Shown one piece after another: positions 7,357-17,803 of a DNA stretch of 34,217 nt. Made by a program: the position numbers and the translations under genes. Positions within the stretch are counted from its first letter, which is position 1. Each line of letters begins with the position of its first letter. This stretch comes from Pseudomonadota bacterium (lineage in GTDB: Bacteria; Pseudomonadota; Alphaproteobacteria; Sphingomonadales; Sphingomonadaceae). The stretch is from contig JADDQD010000249.1 in assembly GCA_016781555.1 (NCBI GenBank), positions 23,105 through 57,321 of the forward strand, given 5' to 3'. Below the pieces are notes generated by a model, which was not told where the DNA came from, did no database searches, and saw nothing but the letters and a program-made list of their open reading frames with translations.

Positions 7357-8910
7357 CTATCCCCGGGCCTCGCGATAGAGTGCCTGCAGTTCGCGCTTCA
7401 GGACCTTGCCGATCGCGCTCCGCGGCAGCTTGTCGACGATCTGCACGCCTGAGATGCGTTGCATCTTGCCGAGCTTCTCATTCGCCCAGGCGCGCAGCGC
7501 TTCCGGGTCGGCCTGCTGCTTTGCCTCCAAGCTTACAAAGGCGAATGGCGTCTCGCCCCACTGGTCGGAAGGGATCCCGATCACTGCCGCCTCCTTGACT
7601 GCCGGGTGGGCGGTCAGCGCCTCCTCTAGGTCGGCCGGATAGATGTTGATGCCACCCGAGATGATCATGTCCTTCTTGCGGCCGATCAGCGTCAGAAATC
7701 CATCCTCGTCGAACTGGCCGAGATCGCCCGTGCGAATGAAGCGCTCGCCCTCGGGGCTGTACCATTCCGCCTCCGCCGTCTGCTCGGGACGGTTGTGGTA
7801 GCCGGTCATGATCGATCGTGACCTGCCGACGATCTCGCCGACCTCGCCCGGCGCCGCACGGCGGCCGTCTTCGGCAATGACGCGTATGTCGTGCCCTGGG
7901 ATCGGCTGACCGACCGTGTGGAGCTTGTCAGGATGCTTGTGCGCGATGAGCATGCAGCTGCCGCCGCCCTCCGTGAGCCCATAATATTCGACCAGTCCGC
8001 CCGGCCACCGGCGCAGCGCTTCGGCCTTGAGTTCGGCGGGGAAAGGGGCGGACGTCGCAAACTTCATCTCGAAGCTCGACAGGTCGAACGAATCGAAATC
8101 CGGGACTTCGAGGATCCGGCGATACTGGACCGGCACCAGCATTGCGTGCGTCGCCCGGTGCCGCTCTGCGAGTTCGAGGAAATGCCGCGGGTCGAACTTC
8201 GGCATCAGCACCGCGGCCCCGCCACCCGCCAGCGTCGGGATCAGGCTGACCAGCGTCGTATTGGAATAAAGCGGCGTCGAGACGATGGTTACCGCGTCCG
8301 GGCCGAAGCCGGGGGGCTGTTTTGGGATGGTGTGCGGCCAGCGCATCGCGTGGGACTGGACGATGCCTTTCGGGGTGCCGGTGGTACCCGAGGAATAGAT
8401 GATGTTGAACGGCTGGTCCGGATCGATTTCAACGCGCTCTGGCTCTGCGCCGATGGGCGCCAGCCATTGCTCCATCGGCTCCCCCTCAGCACCGCCGTCG
8501 AGCGCGATCCGGCGCGCACCGATCCGGGAGGCGACGGGACCAAGAAGGTCGGAAGCGTATCGGTCGAGGAACAGGTGCGATGCGCCGCTATCCTCCAGCA
8601 TCGCCTGGAGCTGAGCGGGAGTTGCGGACGGCGACAGCGGCGAAATGGCTGCGCCCACCCTGAGTGTCCCGATCATCACGGCGACATAGTCGATCGCGCT
8701 TGCCGCGCAGATCGCCGCCACGTCACGGGGGCGTAGCCCATCGCGCTGATGCGCCGCAGCCACCCGGTCGACCCGTGCGTCTAATTCGCGGTAGGTGGCG
8801 GTGCGCTCGCCGCAGATCAGCGCCGCCGCGTCGGGCTTCGCTACGGCCTGGAGCGCGACCAGGTCGGAAAAGGTCCCAAAATCGCGCTCGACATACTTTT
8901 CTATGTTCAT
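7357..8910 (-). CDS. acyl-CoA synthetase (AMP-binding, ANL superfamily)
   Basis: IIYSSGTTGTPKGIVQSH, VEYYGLTEGGG, RTGDLGQFDEDGFLTLIGRKKDMIISGGINIYPADLE, and C-terminal SAIGKVLKREL. Confidence 0.94.
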   Translation of the reverse strand: MNIEKYVERDFGTFSDLVALQAVAKPDAAALICGERTATYRELDARVDRVAAAHQRDGLRPRDVAAICAASAIDYVAVMIGTLRVGAAISPLSPSATPAQLQAMLEDSGASHLFLDRYASDLLGPVASRIGARRIALDGGAEGEPMEQWLAPIGAEPERVEIDPDQPFNIIYSSGTTGTPKGIVQSHAMRWPHTIPKQPPGFGPDAVTIVSTPLYSNTTLVSLIPTLAGGGAAVLMPKFDPRHFLELAERHRATHAMLVPVQYRRILEVPDFDSFDLSSFEMKFATSAPFPAELKAEALRRWPGGLVEYYGLTEGGGSCMLIAHKHPDKLHTVGQPIPGHDIRVIAEDGRRAAPGEVGEIVGRSRSIMTGYHNRPEQTAEAEWYSPEGERFIRTGDLGQFDEDGFLTLIGRKKDMIISGGINIYPADLEEALTAHPAVKEAAVIGIPSDQWGETPFAFVSLEAKQQADPEALRAWANEKLGKMQRISGVQIVDKLPRSAIGKVLKRELQALYREARG

Positions 8911-9025
8911 TGTTCGGACCGGGCGCGGCTCGGGGCTAAGCGTGGAGGCTGAGGAGAGGCGACCATGATGAGCAAGAGAGGCACCGAAACAAAAGCCGCG
9001 TCAAGCAGCGCGGTCGGAATCGCTG

Positions 9026-9937
9026 CTAAGCATTGAAGGCCAGCTGGAGCCCCGGCCGTGGCCAGCGCGCCTTGTAAAGCTTGCCGGTCGAGGAAGCCGT
9101 GATCCAGGCGTCGCGCATGTCGGACCCGCCGAAGCAGATGTTGGTGCAGAGGAAATCCGGGAACGGAACATGCTCCACGCTGCCGTCAGGGTCGAATGCG
9201 GTGATGCCGCCGTTGATGATGGTGGCGACGCACACCTTTCCGCCCGCCTCTACGGCAAGGCTGTCGAGCAGCTGGTAGCCCTGGAGCGCTGCCACGACCC
9301 GGCCGGGCCCGCGCCGCGGAGGGGGCGCAAGCTCGCCCGGGGCTTCAAGGTCGAAAGCCCAGAGCCGCGCATGGTGCGTGTCCGCAACGTAGACCATTTG
9401 CTGGTCCGGCGACAGTCCAACGCCGTTTGGTGAGAGTAGCTGGTGCCGCTGACGGACTATCCCGGAACCGTCCGCCTTGGCGTAGTAAAGTGCGCCGAAG
9501 CGGCGTCCGTCCGAGGTGGTGCAGCCGTGATCGGTGAACCAGAAGCCGCCTTCGGCGTCGAACACCAGATCGTTCGGGCTGATCAGGCGCTTGCCGTCGC
9601 AAGCTTCGTAGATCGTGCTGATTTGGCAGGTCGCAAAGTCGTACCGCTGGATGGATCCACCTTGATGGCTGGCCGGGGTCGGACCAGGGATCGTCAAGCC
9701 ACGCTGCTCGTGCCAAGTGAAGGCACCGCCATTGTTGGTGATCCAGAGCGCGCCATCGGGGCCGATCGCCGCGCCGTTGGGGCCGCCGCCGGTCTCAACC
9801 AGCATTTCCTTTCGCCCGTCCGGCCAGACTCGCGTGATGCGCGCCGCCTTGATCTCGGTGAGGAGAATGGACCCGTCCGCCATTGCCACCGGTCCTTCCG
9901 GGAATTCCAGCGCTTCGGCGACGAGCTCGATCTCCAT
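9026..9937 (-). CDS. SMP-30/gluconolactonase/LRE family protein
   Basis: LEFPEGPVAMADGSILLTEI, GGGPNGAAIGPDGALWITNNGG, ISPNDLVFDAEGGFWFTDHG, LLSPNGVGLSPDQQMVYVADT: SMP-30 beta-propeller repeats. Confidence 0.92.
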   Translation of the reverse strand: MEIELVAEALEFPEGPVAMADGSILLTEIKAARITRVWPDGRKEMLVETGGGPNGAAIGPDGALWITNNGGAFTWHEQRGLTIPGPTPASHQGGSIQRYDFATCQISTIYEACDGKRLISPNDLVFDAEGGFWFTDHGCTTSDGRRFGALYYAKADGSGIVRQRHQLLSPNGVGLSPDQQMVYVADTHHARLWAFDLEAPGELAPPPRRGPGRVVAALQGYQLLDSLAVEAGGKVCVATIINGGITAFDPDGSVEHVPFPDFLCTNICFGGSDMRDAWITASSTGKLYKARWPRPGLQLAFNA

Positions 9938-10074
9938 CAGGCAGGACCTCCAAAAAGCGTTCGGTTGCTTTCTTCAAGCCCATGGCCGCTCAAAGAGGCA
10001 AGGAACATTGTCTAGCACCAAGTCTGCTGCGTGGACTAAGGACACGGGCACCAAGGCTTCGGAATCGGAAAATC

Positions 10075-11043
10075 ATGGCTCATCACAAGGCAGGCGTGAT
10101 GAAGGTCGCAGTCAGTGCTTACCTCAAGAACGTGCTGCGGGAGCGATTGCCACCAGATCTGGAGGTCGCCTGGTTCGGGAGTGCGGAGGAAGCGGACGAT
10201 GCCGTCGCTGGTGCCGAGGCGGTGCTTCTCGATCTTCTGAACGGCCCGGCCCGCTTGGGCCAAATCATCCAACGCGGCGACAGCCTGAAGTGGGTTTCCT
10301 CCAGCTTTGCCGGAATAGACCGCTACCCTCTCGACCTCATCGCTCGGCGTGGGCTCCTGTTCACGCACGGCGGCGGAATCAATGCAGTCGCCGTGGCCGA
10401 ATGGGCCGTGATGAGCATATTCGTGCTGGCAAAGGGCTTCCATCAGGTCGTGTTGATGCACGAGCGGGCGGAATGGGGAACGCAGGCTTTTGGAACGACC
10501 CAGGTTGCAGGATCGAAGGTCCTTCTCGTCGGATACGGTTACATCGGAAAGGAGATACAGCGCCAGCTTTCGGGCATCGGTGCCGACGTCACGGTGGTCC
10601 GCTCGAAAGCTGAGCCGGCCCGCGGCGTGCTTGGACCGGAGAGTTGGAAAGCCCGGCTGCCGGAGTTCGACTTCGTCATCCTGAGCGCCCCCGCAACCCC
10701 CGATACACGCCACATGATCGGCGCCGAGGAGCTGCAGGGAATGAAGAAGACAGCCGGCCTCATCAATATCGCGCGAGGCTCGCTCATTGACCAGGACGCG
10801 CTTGTGGCGGCGGTCCGATCGGGTGAGATCGCCGGGGCCGTTCTCGACCCGACGGTTCCCGAACCGTTGCCGAGCGAGCATCCGCTTTGGCACACGCCGG
10901 GGATCACGGTAACCGCCCACCTCGCCGGACGCTCGACGGCAACACACCGCGAGCGCGCGGCCGATCTGTTCCTGGAGAATCTGCGGCGCTATCGAGCCGG
11001 GGAGGAGATGATCAACCTCGTCGATCCAGAAAAAGGCTATTGA
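10075..11043 (+). CDS. NAD(P)-dependent D-2-hydroxyacid dehydrogenase family protein
   Basis: VLLVGYGYIGKEIQRQLSGIGADVTVVRS Rossmann fold; GLINIARGSLIDQDALVAAVRSGEIAGAVLDPTVPEPLPSEHPLWHTPGITVTAHLAG. Alternative Met start at 10099. Confidence 0.92.
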   Translation: MAHHKAGVMKVAVSAYLKNVLRERLPPDLEVAWFGSAEEADDAVAGAEAVLLDLLNGPARLGQIIQRGDSLKWVSSSFAGIDRYPLDLIARRGLLFTHGGGINAVAVAEWAVMSIFVLAKGFHQVVLMHERAEWGTQAFGTTQVAGSKVLLVGYGYIGKEIQRQLSGIGADVTVVRSKAEPARGVLGPESWKARLPEFDFVILSAPATPDTRHMIGAEELQGMKKTAGLINIARGSLIDQDALVAAVRSGEIAGAVLDPTVPEPLPSEHPLWHTPGITVTAHLAGRSTATHRERAADLFLENLRRYRAGEEMINLVDPEKGY

Positions 11044-11139
11044 AGCCGGTCGCGCCTCGGGCGCTCACGGCGCTCCCGCGCTGTTTCTTGGGAGGCCGAG
11101 CGGGGGTCTAGGGAAGCGCTGGGCTCACGGAGATGCCGT

Positions 11140-12057
11140 TCACCGGCCGATCGTGAAGCCGATCCGCGGAAAGTGGACGACGACGTCTCCCAAGCGTGAG
11201 TCCTTGCGCTGGATGGCGACGTGGTAAGCGGAACAGCCAATGAGGGTGCCGCGCACGACGTCGCGCCCGTAATCATCGGCGGCAACCTTGATCTCCTCGC
11301 CAGCGAGTTCGGCCAGCTCGTCGATCGGATCGATGCTCCCGGGGAGCGGCGTCGAGGATCGTGCAATGTCGAGAGCCTCCTCGCGGCTCGCGTCCGACCT
11401 CATACCATGGCGAATCCCGCGCACGCGGTCCGCCCATCCCCGTACCGCTTCATTGTTCTCGAAGATGCTGGCAGCCGGCGGATAGGCTGATCGCAAGAAC
11501 CAGAGGTTGTAATAGCCATTTGCATCGGCGAGTCCGGGCGCCTCGCCGGTGAGGAATGGGCGTCCGTCGCTGAGCTGCTCGGCAAGCAGCGCCACCTGCG
11601 CCCTTAGCTGCGAGCTTGCGTGCGGAATGGCCCTTCGCATGGCGGCCGTGTCGAATGGCTGTCCCCGCAGTGCCTCGCGGTCCTTGATGAAGGCCTGTGG
11701 GACCCTGTCGCCGAGACTGCCAAAGATCAAAGCAACCGTCGCCTGGAAGAAGCTGCGGTCGGTCCACAGCGCGAGCGCAGCTGCAAGCCCCCGGTCGCCG
11801 GCGGGAAACAGGCTGGGGGAGGGATGAAGCCGCTCGAGTTCGCGCACGATCAGCTGGGTGTCGCAGTAGATGTCGGCGCCGATCTGCATGACGGGAGTTC
11901 GGCGGTAGCCGCCGGTCAGTGCCAGAAGCTCGGGCTTTGGCATGATGACCGGCTGGTCGACCGCGCGCCAGGCGAGCCCCTTGATGCCGAAGCAGACGCG
12001 CACCTTCTCGGAAAAAGGGGAGCTGTCATATTGGTGGAAGAGGATTTCCTGCATCAT
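11140..12057 (-). CDS. glutathione S-transferase family protein
   Basis: ILFHQYDSSPFSEKVRVCFGIKGLAWRAVDQPVIMPKPELLALTGGYRRTPVMQIGADIYCDTQLIVREL: GST N-domain; about 305 aa in total. Confidence 0.88.
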   Translation of the reverse strand: MMQEILFHQYDSSPFSEKVRVCFGIKGLAWRAVDQPVIMPKPELLALTGGYRRTPVMQIGADIYCDTQLIVRELERLHPSPSLFPAGDRGLAAALALWTDRSFFQATVALIFGSLGDRVPQAFIKDREALRGQPFDTAAMRRAIPHASSQLRAQVALLAEQLSDGRPFLTGEAPGLADANGYYNLWFLRSAYPPAASIFENNEAVRGWADRVRGIRHGMRSDASREEALDIARSSTPLPGSIDPIDELAELAGEEIKVAADDYGRDVVRGTLIGCSAYHVAIQRKDSRLGDVVVHFPRIGFTIGR

Positions 12058-12096
12058 CTGCTCCAGGGTTGCCGCTCCGCCTCTTGCCCTATGCCT

Positions 12097-13746
12097 TCAG
12101 CTGAAGCGATTCGTCCCGTTGCGGATGCTCAACCTGTGCGTTTGCGCGATCGCGCTGGATCGGTTCTTTACCGTGTCCAGGAACAGCCACTCGCTGGTGG
12201 CGCGCTCGGGGCTGAGTTCGACTGTCATGTAGCCTCGGCGGCTGGTCTGGGCCCATTTGAGCTGCGGGCTTGCTCTGACGATCGCCTCCGCCAGGTCTTC
12301 CGAACTGACGCGGGGCAGGTAATATTCGTAGCCTGGTGAGCTGACGCTTTGCACCGCGAGGTCGACGCCTGCCGGGGCTCCATCGAGGTCAAGATTGAAC
12401 GCCCAGGCATTGTGGCTGTCTCCGGACAGAACGACGAGGTTCGCGTCGGCATCTAGCGCTGATCGGAGCAGCCGGCGCCGCGCGGCGGGATAGCCGTCCC
12501 ACATGTCGAAGTTGAACGGCAGCCCCACCCGGGAGGATGCAAGCGATCGCGCGAGGCGCTGCTTCACCGAGGCGGAGGCGGTGGGCTCCAGCCAGGAGGC
12601 GACCTCGGGTGCAAAGCCGATCGAGCCCATGATCACTTGCTGCCCCAGTATCTGCCACCGCGTCCGGGCTGTAACGGAGCGTTTCAGCGCTTGCGCAAGC
12701 CACGCCTCCTGAGCGTCGCCCAGCATCGTGCGACTTGGATCGAGCCACGGGCCGTCGCGGAACTTGACCAGCGCGGCGGCAAGGTCGGGCGCGTCCGCAA
12801 CCGCTTCCCGCAGGTTCAGGGGCTGCGTGCGGCCGGTAAGCCGCGTTTCGGGGCGGAACAGCGTGGCGAGATCGCCGATCTGGTAGCTATCCCAAGGATT
12901 GTCAGAAACGGGGAGCCATTCCCGGAAGGCGCGTACCGCGGCGGTCTTGCGCAGGTCCCAGTCGCCCTCCGTCTCGGGCTGGTGGTTTTCCGCGCCGCCT
13001 CTCCAGCTGTCATTGGCGCTTTCATGATCGTCCCACATCGCCACCATCGGAAACAATTGATGAAGCCGCTGGAGATCCGGGTCGGCGCGATAGGCGGCGT
13101 GGCGAAGGCGGTAATCGGCGAGGCTTACCGTCTCGCCCGGAGGCTGCACCGGTCGTGCCGAGAGCGCCTGCGCTGCCGCCGGATATTCCTCCTGCGAATA
13201 TTCGTAGAGATAATCGCCAAGGTGAAGGACCAGGTCGATGTCCTGTCGGGCAGCCGCATGCGCATAGGCGTTGAACCAGCCGAAACGGAGGTTCGCGCAG
13301 GAGAAGACCGCGATCTTGAAGCTGCCGAGCGGGCCCTCCGGAAGCGTCCGGGTCCGGCCGACGGGCGAGGAGCGCCCGTTGCGGTCGATGAAGCGATAGA
13401 AATACCACGCGCCTGGTGCCAGTCCTTCGGCAACTGCTCGGGCACAATGATCCCGGTCAGGCTCCGCAGATGCGGTGCCGCCGCTGACGATCCGCTTGAA
13501 ATCGGCGCTCGCCGACACTTGGTATTCCAGCTCCGCAAGGCTTGCCTCCGCGGGCACGTAGCGGGTCCATAACATCACAGAGCGGCTCTTCGGTTCGCCG
13601 CTGGCGACACCGTGGGTGAAGCCGGAGGTGCCAAGCATCTGCGCCGCACCAGGCGCGGACAGGCCGGCAAGGCCGAGCACGCCCGCTTGCAGGAGCAGAC
13701 GTCGGCTGACGCTGGGCGGCATCGCAGAAGGTGGCTCAGGCGGCAT
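12097..13746 (-). CDS. phoD: alkaline phosphatase D (PhoD-like) family protein with Tat-type signal
   Basis: SRRLLLQAGVLGLAGLSAPGAAQ twin-arginine-like leader; FTHGVASGEPKSRSVMLWTRYVP, FSCANLRFGWFNAYAHAAARQDIDLVLHLGDYLYEY, MVAMWDDHESANDSW, VVLSGDSHNAWAFNL. Confidence 0.92.
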   Translation of the reverse strand: MPPEPPSAMPPSVSRRLLLQAGVLGLAGLSAPGAAQMLGTSGFTHGVASGEPKSRSVMLWTRYVPAEASLAELEYQVSASADFKRIVSGGTASAEPDRDHCARAVAEGLAPGAWYFYRFIDRNGRSSPVGRTRTLPEGPLGSFKIAVFSCANLRFGWFNAYAHAAARQDIDLVLHLGDYLYEYSQEEYPAAAQALSARPVQPPGETVSLADYRLRHAAYRADPDLQRLHQLFPMVAMWDDHESANDSWRGGAENHQPETEGDWDLRKTAAVRAFREWLPVSDNPWDSYQIGDLATLFRPETRLTGRTQPLNLREAVADAPDLAAALVKFRDGPWLDPSRTMLGDAQEAWLAQALKRSVTARTRWQILGQQVIMGSIGFAPEVASWLEPTASASVKQRLARSLASSRVGLPFNFDMWDGYPAARRRLLRSALDADANLVVLSGDSHNAWAFNLDLDGAPAGVDLAVQSVSSPGYEYYLPRVSSEDLAEAIVRASPQLKWAQTSRRGYMTVELSPERATSEWLFLDTVKNRSSAIAQTHRLSIRNGTNRFS

Positions 13747-13832
13747 GGTCGTCCTCCTCCATACCGGATACTCGAATCCTTGTGTTTGTCGATAGAATTG
13801 GGCACCCCGCTTCCACTGCGGGGAGTATAAGA

Positions 13833-14753
13833 ATGAACGGATCTGCGCCGACACCAGCCGAGGGGGAGAAGCCGCGGCCGCTCCCCACACCGGAAAAGCT
13901 GGTGGAACGCCTGACACGTCTCCTCGACGTCGAGGAGATCGACGCGAACCTCTATCGGGGCCCGCAACAGCCCGGTGGACGGGGGCGCGTGTTCGGCGGG
14001 CAAGTGATAGCCCAGGCGCTGGTCGCGGCGACGCGGACTGTGGGTGCCGAGCGGCCGGCGCATTCGCTCCATGCCTATTTCATGCGGCCCGGTGATGAAG
14101 ACTATCCAATCGTCTACCAGGTCTTCCGCGACTATGACGGCCGAAGCTTCGCCACCCGGCGAATCATGGCAATCCAGAAGGGGCAGCCGATCCTCAATAT
14201 GGCGGCTTCCTTCCAGGTGCGGGAGGAGGGGCTCTCGCACCGCGCGGAGATGCCAAAGGTGCCGCAGCCCGAAGACCTCACCACCGAGACGGAACAGCTC
14301 CGGCAGAGCAAGGAGGACTTGCCCGAGCAGTTCCTGCGCTGGGCGACGCGGCCGCGCCCAATCGAGATCCGCCCGGTTGAGCCTCGGATGGTGCTGAAAC
14401 CTGAAAAGCGCGCTCCGCAGCATTATAGCTGGTTCCGCGCCGCAGCCCCGATCGGCGACGATCCGGGCCTCCACCGCGCCATCCTCGCCTTCGCCTCCGA
14501 CATGGCGCTGCTCGGCACGTGCATGCTTCCGCACGGGGTGAACTGGATGACGCCGAGCATCCAGACGGCGAGCCTCGACCATGCCGTCTGGATGCACGAG
14601 GATTTTAGGGCCGATGAATGGCTGCTCTACGCGACCGACAGCCCCTGGTCGGGCCACGCCCGAGGTTTCAATCGGGGGCTCGTCTTCACGCGCGACGGCC
14701 GGCTGGTCGCGAGCACGGCCCAAGAGGGACTCGTGCGTTTGCGCCAGCGCTGA
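13833..14753 (+). CDS. tesB: acyl-CoA thioesterase II (TesB)
   Basis: LLDVEEIDANLYRGPQQPGGRGRVFGGQVIAQALVAATRTV...HSLHAYFMRPGDEDYPIVYQV..., double hot-dog architecture. Confidence 0.93.
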   Translation: MNGSAPTPAEGEKPRPLPTPEKLVERLTRLLDVEEIDANLYRGPQQPGGRGRVFGGQVIAQALVAATRTVGAERPAHSLHAYFMRPGDEDYPIVYQVFRDYDGRSFATRRIMAIQKGQPILNMAASFQVREEGLSHRAEMPKVPQPEDLTTETEQLRQSKEDLPEQFLRWATRPRPIEIRPVEPRMVLKPEKRAPQHYSWFRAAAPIGDDPGLHRAILAFASDMALLGTCMLPHGVNWMTPSIQTASLDHAVWMHEDFRADEWLLYATDSPWSGHARGFNRGLVFTRDGRLVASTAQEGLVRLRQR

Positions 14754-14839
14754 ACGTTTAAATTCCTGGTGCGGCGGCCGCCTCTTGCCGGTTTTCAAAA
14801 GCCGGGTATGGTGACGGCAGCAGTCGGACGAGGAGACGC

Positions 14840-16156
14840 TTGGTGGCGTGGGATTTTGAGACAGAGCCCGAGTTTGCCGAGAAGCTCGAGTGGATGGACC
14901 AGTTCGTCGCCGAAAAGGTGGAGCCGCTTTCATTGCTCGGGATCCACCCGTCGGACGCCAAGAATCCAAGGCGCAACCAGCTCGTTCGCCCCCTCCAGGA
15001 AGCGGTAAAAGCACGAGGCCTGTGGGCGAGCCACCTCGGGCCTGAGCTGGGCGGTCAGGGCTACGGCCAGGTGAAGCTCGGCCTCATGAACGAGATCCTC
15101 GGACGGTCGAGCTTTGCGCCGTCCGTGTTCGGCTGCCAGGCTCCCGACACCGGGAATGCGGAGATCATCGCCCACTATGGAACCGAGGAGCAGAAGAAGC
15201 GGTATCTCGCGCCGTTGCTCAACAACGAGATGGTTTCCGCCTTCTCGATGACCGAGCCGCAGGGCGGATCGGATCCGCTGCTCTTCACCACCTCGGCGGT
15301 GCTTGACGGGGACGAGTGGGTGATCAAGGGCGAGAAGTGGTTCTCGACCAACGCCAAATGGTCGGAATTCCTGATCGTGATGGCGGTTACCGATCCTGAG
15401 GCGCCGCCTTACCAGCGGATGTCGATGTTCATTGTCCCGACCGACACTCCCGGCGTCGAGATCTTGCGAAACGTCGCGGTCTACGGCCAAGCCGAGGGCA
15501 GCGAAGGCTATGTCCGCTATACGGACGCCCGCGTACCCAAGGACCACCTGCTCGGCGAGCGCGGAGGAGCCTTCGTCATTTCGCAGACCCGGCTCGGCGG
15601 TGGCCGCATCCACCATGCCATGCGCACCGTCGGCGCCTGCAAGCGGGCGCTCGACCTGATGTGCCGACGGGCGGTCAGTCGCAAGACCCGCGACGGCGTG
15701 ATCGCCGACAAACAGGCGGTCCAGATGCAGATTGCCGACAGCTACATCGAGCTCGAGCAGTTCCGACTGTTTGTGCTGAAAACGGCTTGGATGATCGACA
15801 AGCACAAGGACTACAAGAAGGTCCGAAAAGACATTGCGGCGATCAAGGCGCTGATGCCGAAGGTCTATCACGACATCGCCGCGCGCGCGCTCCATATTCA
15901 CGGCTCACTCGGCGTTTCTGCGGAAATGCCGTTCGCCGGGCAGGTGATTGGCGCATTCGTTATGGGTATCGCGGACGGGCCGACCGAGGTCCACAAGGTG
16001 ACCGTCGCCCGCCAGCACCTGCGTGCCTATAATGACGTCGAAGATCCGATTTTCCCCGAATATTCTATTCCTTCCCTCCGCGCTGCGGCGCTCGAGCGCT
16101 ACGGGGATCCGACCGACACGCTGGTGACGATAGCAGAGGCAGCGGAAGCGGCCTGA
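14840..16156 (+). CDS. acyl-CoA dehydrogenase, ACAD10/11-like type
   Basis: FSMTEPQGGSDPLLFTTSAVLDGDEWVIKGEKWFSTNA; C-terminal GIADGPTEVHKVTVARQHL motif typical of ACAD10/11-like enzymes. Start TTG 14840 or GTG 14843. Confidence 0.92.
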   Translation: MVAWDFETEPEFAEKLEWMDQFVAEKVEPLSLLGIHPSDAKNPRRNQLVRPLQEAVKARGLWASHLGPELGGQGYGQVKLGLMNEILGRSSFAPSVFGCQAPDTGNAEIIAHYGTEEQKKRYLAPLLNNEMVSAFSMTEPQGGSDPLLFTTSAVLDGDEWVIKGEKWFSTNAKWSEFLIVMAVTDPEAPPYQRMSMFIVPTDTPGVEILRNVAVYGQAEGSEGYVRYTDARVPKDHLLGERGGAFVISQTRLGGGRIHHAMRTVGACKRALDLMCRRAVSRKTRDGVIADKQAVQMQIADSYIELEQFRLFVLKTAWMIDKHKDYKKVRKDIAAIKALMPKVYHDIAARALHIHGSLGVSAEMPFAGQVIGAFVMGIADGPTEVHKVTVARQHLRAYNDVEDPIFPEYSIPSLRAAALERYGDPTDTLVTIAEAAEAA

Positions 16157-16206
16157 GGGCGGGCGCGTGGATCGGCAAAGCGCCAGGCGAAGCGGAGGTC
16201 TCGAGC

Positions 16207-17760
16207 ATGGCTGAAGCGAAAGTGCTGCCCCAAGCGCAAGCGTGGACGGCTGGAGAGGTTGCGAGAACCGAGGCCCTCCGGGCAGCCTCCGCCCCACCGC
16301 TCGGGATGGGGACTCGCCTGAGCTACGGCTTTGGCGTCATTGCCTTCGGCATTAAGAACAGCGCCTTCGGCAGCTATTTGCTGCTTTACTACAATCAGGT
16401 GCTGGGCGTGCCGGCGGCAATCGTCTCGACCGCCCTTGCCGCCACCTTGATCATAGATGCGCTGGTCGATCCGCTGCTCGGCCGCTGGTCCGACGTGACC
16501 CGGACTCGCTGGGGCCGGCGCCATCCCTTCATCTATGCGGCGGCGCTGCCGACCGCTTTGTTCTTCCTGCTTGCGTGGTGGCCCCCGTCCGGCATGACCA
16601 ACCTTCAGACCGGCGTTTGGATATTCGCGACGGCGGCGCTGACGCGCGTCTCGATCAGCGCTTTCGAGATCAACACGTCGTCCATGGTCCCCGAACTCAC
16701 GAACAACTATTCCGAGCGCACCGCATTGTTCTCGCTGCGTTACTGGTTCGGCTATGCCGGGGCGTACGGTTTCGCCGCCTTCTCCCTTGCCTTCTTCTTT
16801 GTGGAAACGCCGGAATATCCGCGCGGCCAACTCAATCCCCCCGGCTATGTCAGCTTCTCGATCGCTGGCGCTCTGCTGATCTTCCTTGCCATCCTGGTCT
16901 GCGGCCTCGGCACGCACAATCGGATCCCCTTCCTTCGGCAGGCGGACGCGCGCGGCGAGCGCACTTCCGTCGCGACACACCTGAAAGAGATGTTCGCTGC
17001 GTTCCGGAATCGCGGCTTCCTGGCGATCTTCGGCTTTGGAGTGTGCAAATATTCGGCCATCGGGCTCTACAGCGCGATGACGCTTTACTTCATGACCTAT
17101 CTGTTCCGGCTGAATTCAATGCAGCTCGCATTGCTCGTCTTCGACAGTCTCGTGGCAGCGACGCTCGCGGCGCCGCTTGCACCATATTTCTCACGCAAGC
17201 TCGGCAAGCGGGCGAGTTCAATGATCTTCGCGGTCCTTGGCATCGTCATCGGCCTCAGCCCATTGTTGCTCAGCCTGTTGGACATGTTTTTCCGCCCCGG
17301 GGATCCCCGGCTGGTGCCGACACTGTTCATCATCGGCGCAGTCTACGGTTCAATGGTCGCAGTGTCGCTGATCAACACTTCGGCAATGCTCGCCGACGTC
17401 GTCGACGACAGCGCTGTCGAGACTGGCCGTCACAGCGCCGCGACCTTCTTTTCGGCGAGCAGCTTCATGCAGCAATGCTCGACTGGAGTCGGGATTCTGC
17501 TCGCCGGCCTGATCCTCAGCTGGTCGGAATTTCCGGAGCGCGCCGATCCTGCCGCTGTTCCCGAGGCAGCGATCGACAGCCTGCTCATCCACTACATCCC
17601 GACGATTCTGGGTCTGTGGTCGATCGGCGCGCTGTTTCTGCTTTTCTATCCGATCGACCGCGCGCGGCACCAGCGGAACCTCGAGGTACTGCAGGCTCGT
17701 CAGGCGGAGGCGATGGGCGTTGCCGCAGTGGATGCGCCGACTGGAGCTCCGTTACCATGA
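16207..17760 (+). CDS. MFS transporter, GPH (glycoside-pentoside-hexuronide):cation symporter-like
   Basis: LSYGFGVIAFGIKNSAFGSYLLLYYNQVLG...IIDALVDPLLGRWSDVTRTRWGRRHPFIYAAALP and about 12 hydrophobic segments. Confidence 0.88.
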   Translation: MAEAKVLPQAQAWTAGEVARTEALRAASAPPLGMGTRLSYGFGVIAFGIKNSAFGSYLLLYYNQVLGVPAAIVSTALAATLIIDALVDPLLGRWSDVTRTRWGRRHPFIYAAALPTALFFLLAWWPPSGMTNLQTGVWIFATAALTRVSISAFEINTSSMVPELTNNYSERTALFSLRYWFGYAGAYGFAAFSLAFFFVETPEYPRGQLNPPGYVSFSIAGALLIFLAILVCGLGTHNRIPFLRQADARGERTSVATHLKEMFAAFRNRGFLAIFGFGVCKYSAIGLYSAMTLYFMTYLFRLNSMQLALLVFDSLVAATLAAPLAPYFSRKLGKRASSMIFAVLGIVIGLSPLLLSLLDMFFRPGDPRLVPTLFIIGAVYGSMVAVSLINTSAMLADVVDDSAVETGRHSAATFFSASSFMQQCSTGVGILLAGLILSWSEFPERADPAAVPEAAIDSLLIHYIPTILGLWSIGALFLLFYPIDRARHQRNLEVLQARQAEAMGVAAVDAPTGAPLP

Positions 17761-17803
17761 CGCGCCATGAAGGATGCAGCAGGTTCCACTTTGGAAGCTG
17801 GGC

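Noticed and set aside
12637-13572. Plus-strand 311-aa ORF opposite phoD
   Set aside because: Shadow of the PhoD gene; no domain.
13575-15014. Long minus-strand ORF (479 aa) antisense to tesB and an ACAD start
   Set aside because: High-GC shadow ORF: no recognisable domain, Arg/Pro-rich low-quality translation, opposite to well-supported genes.
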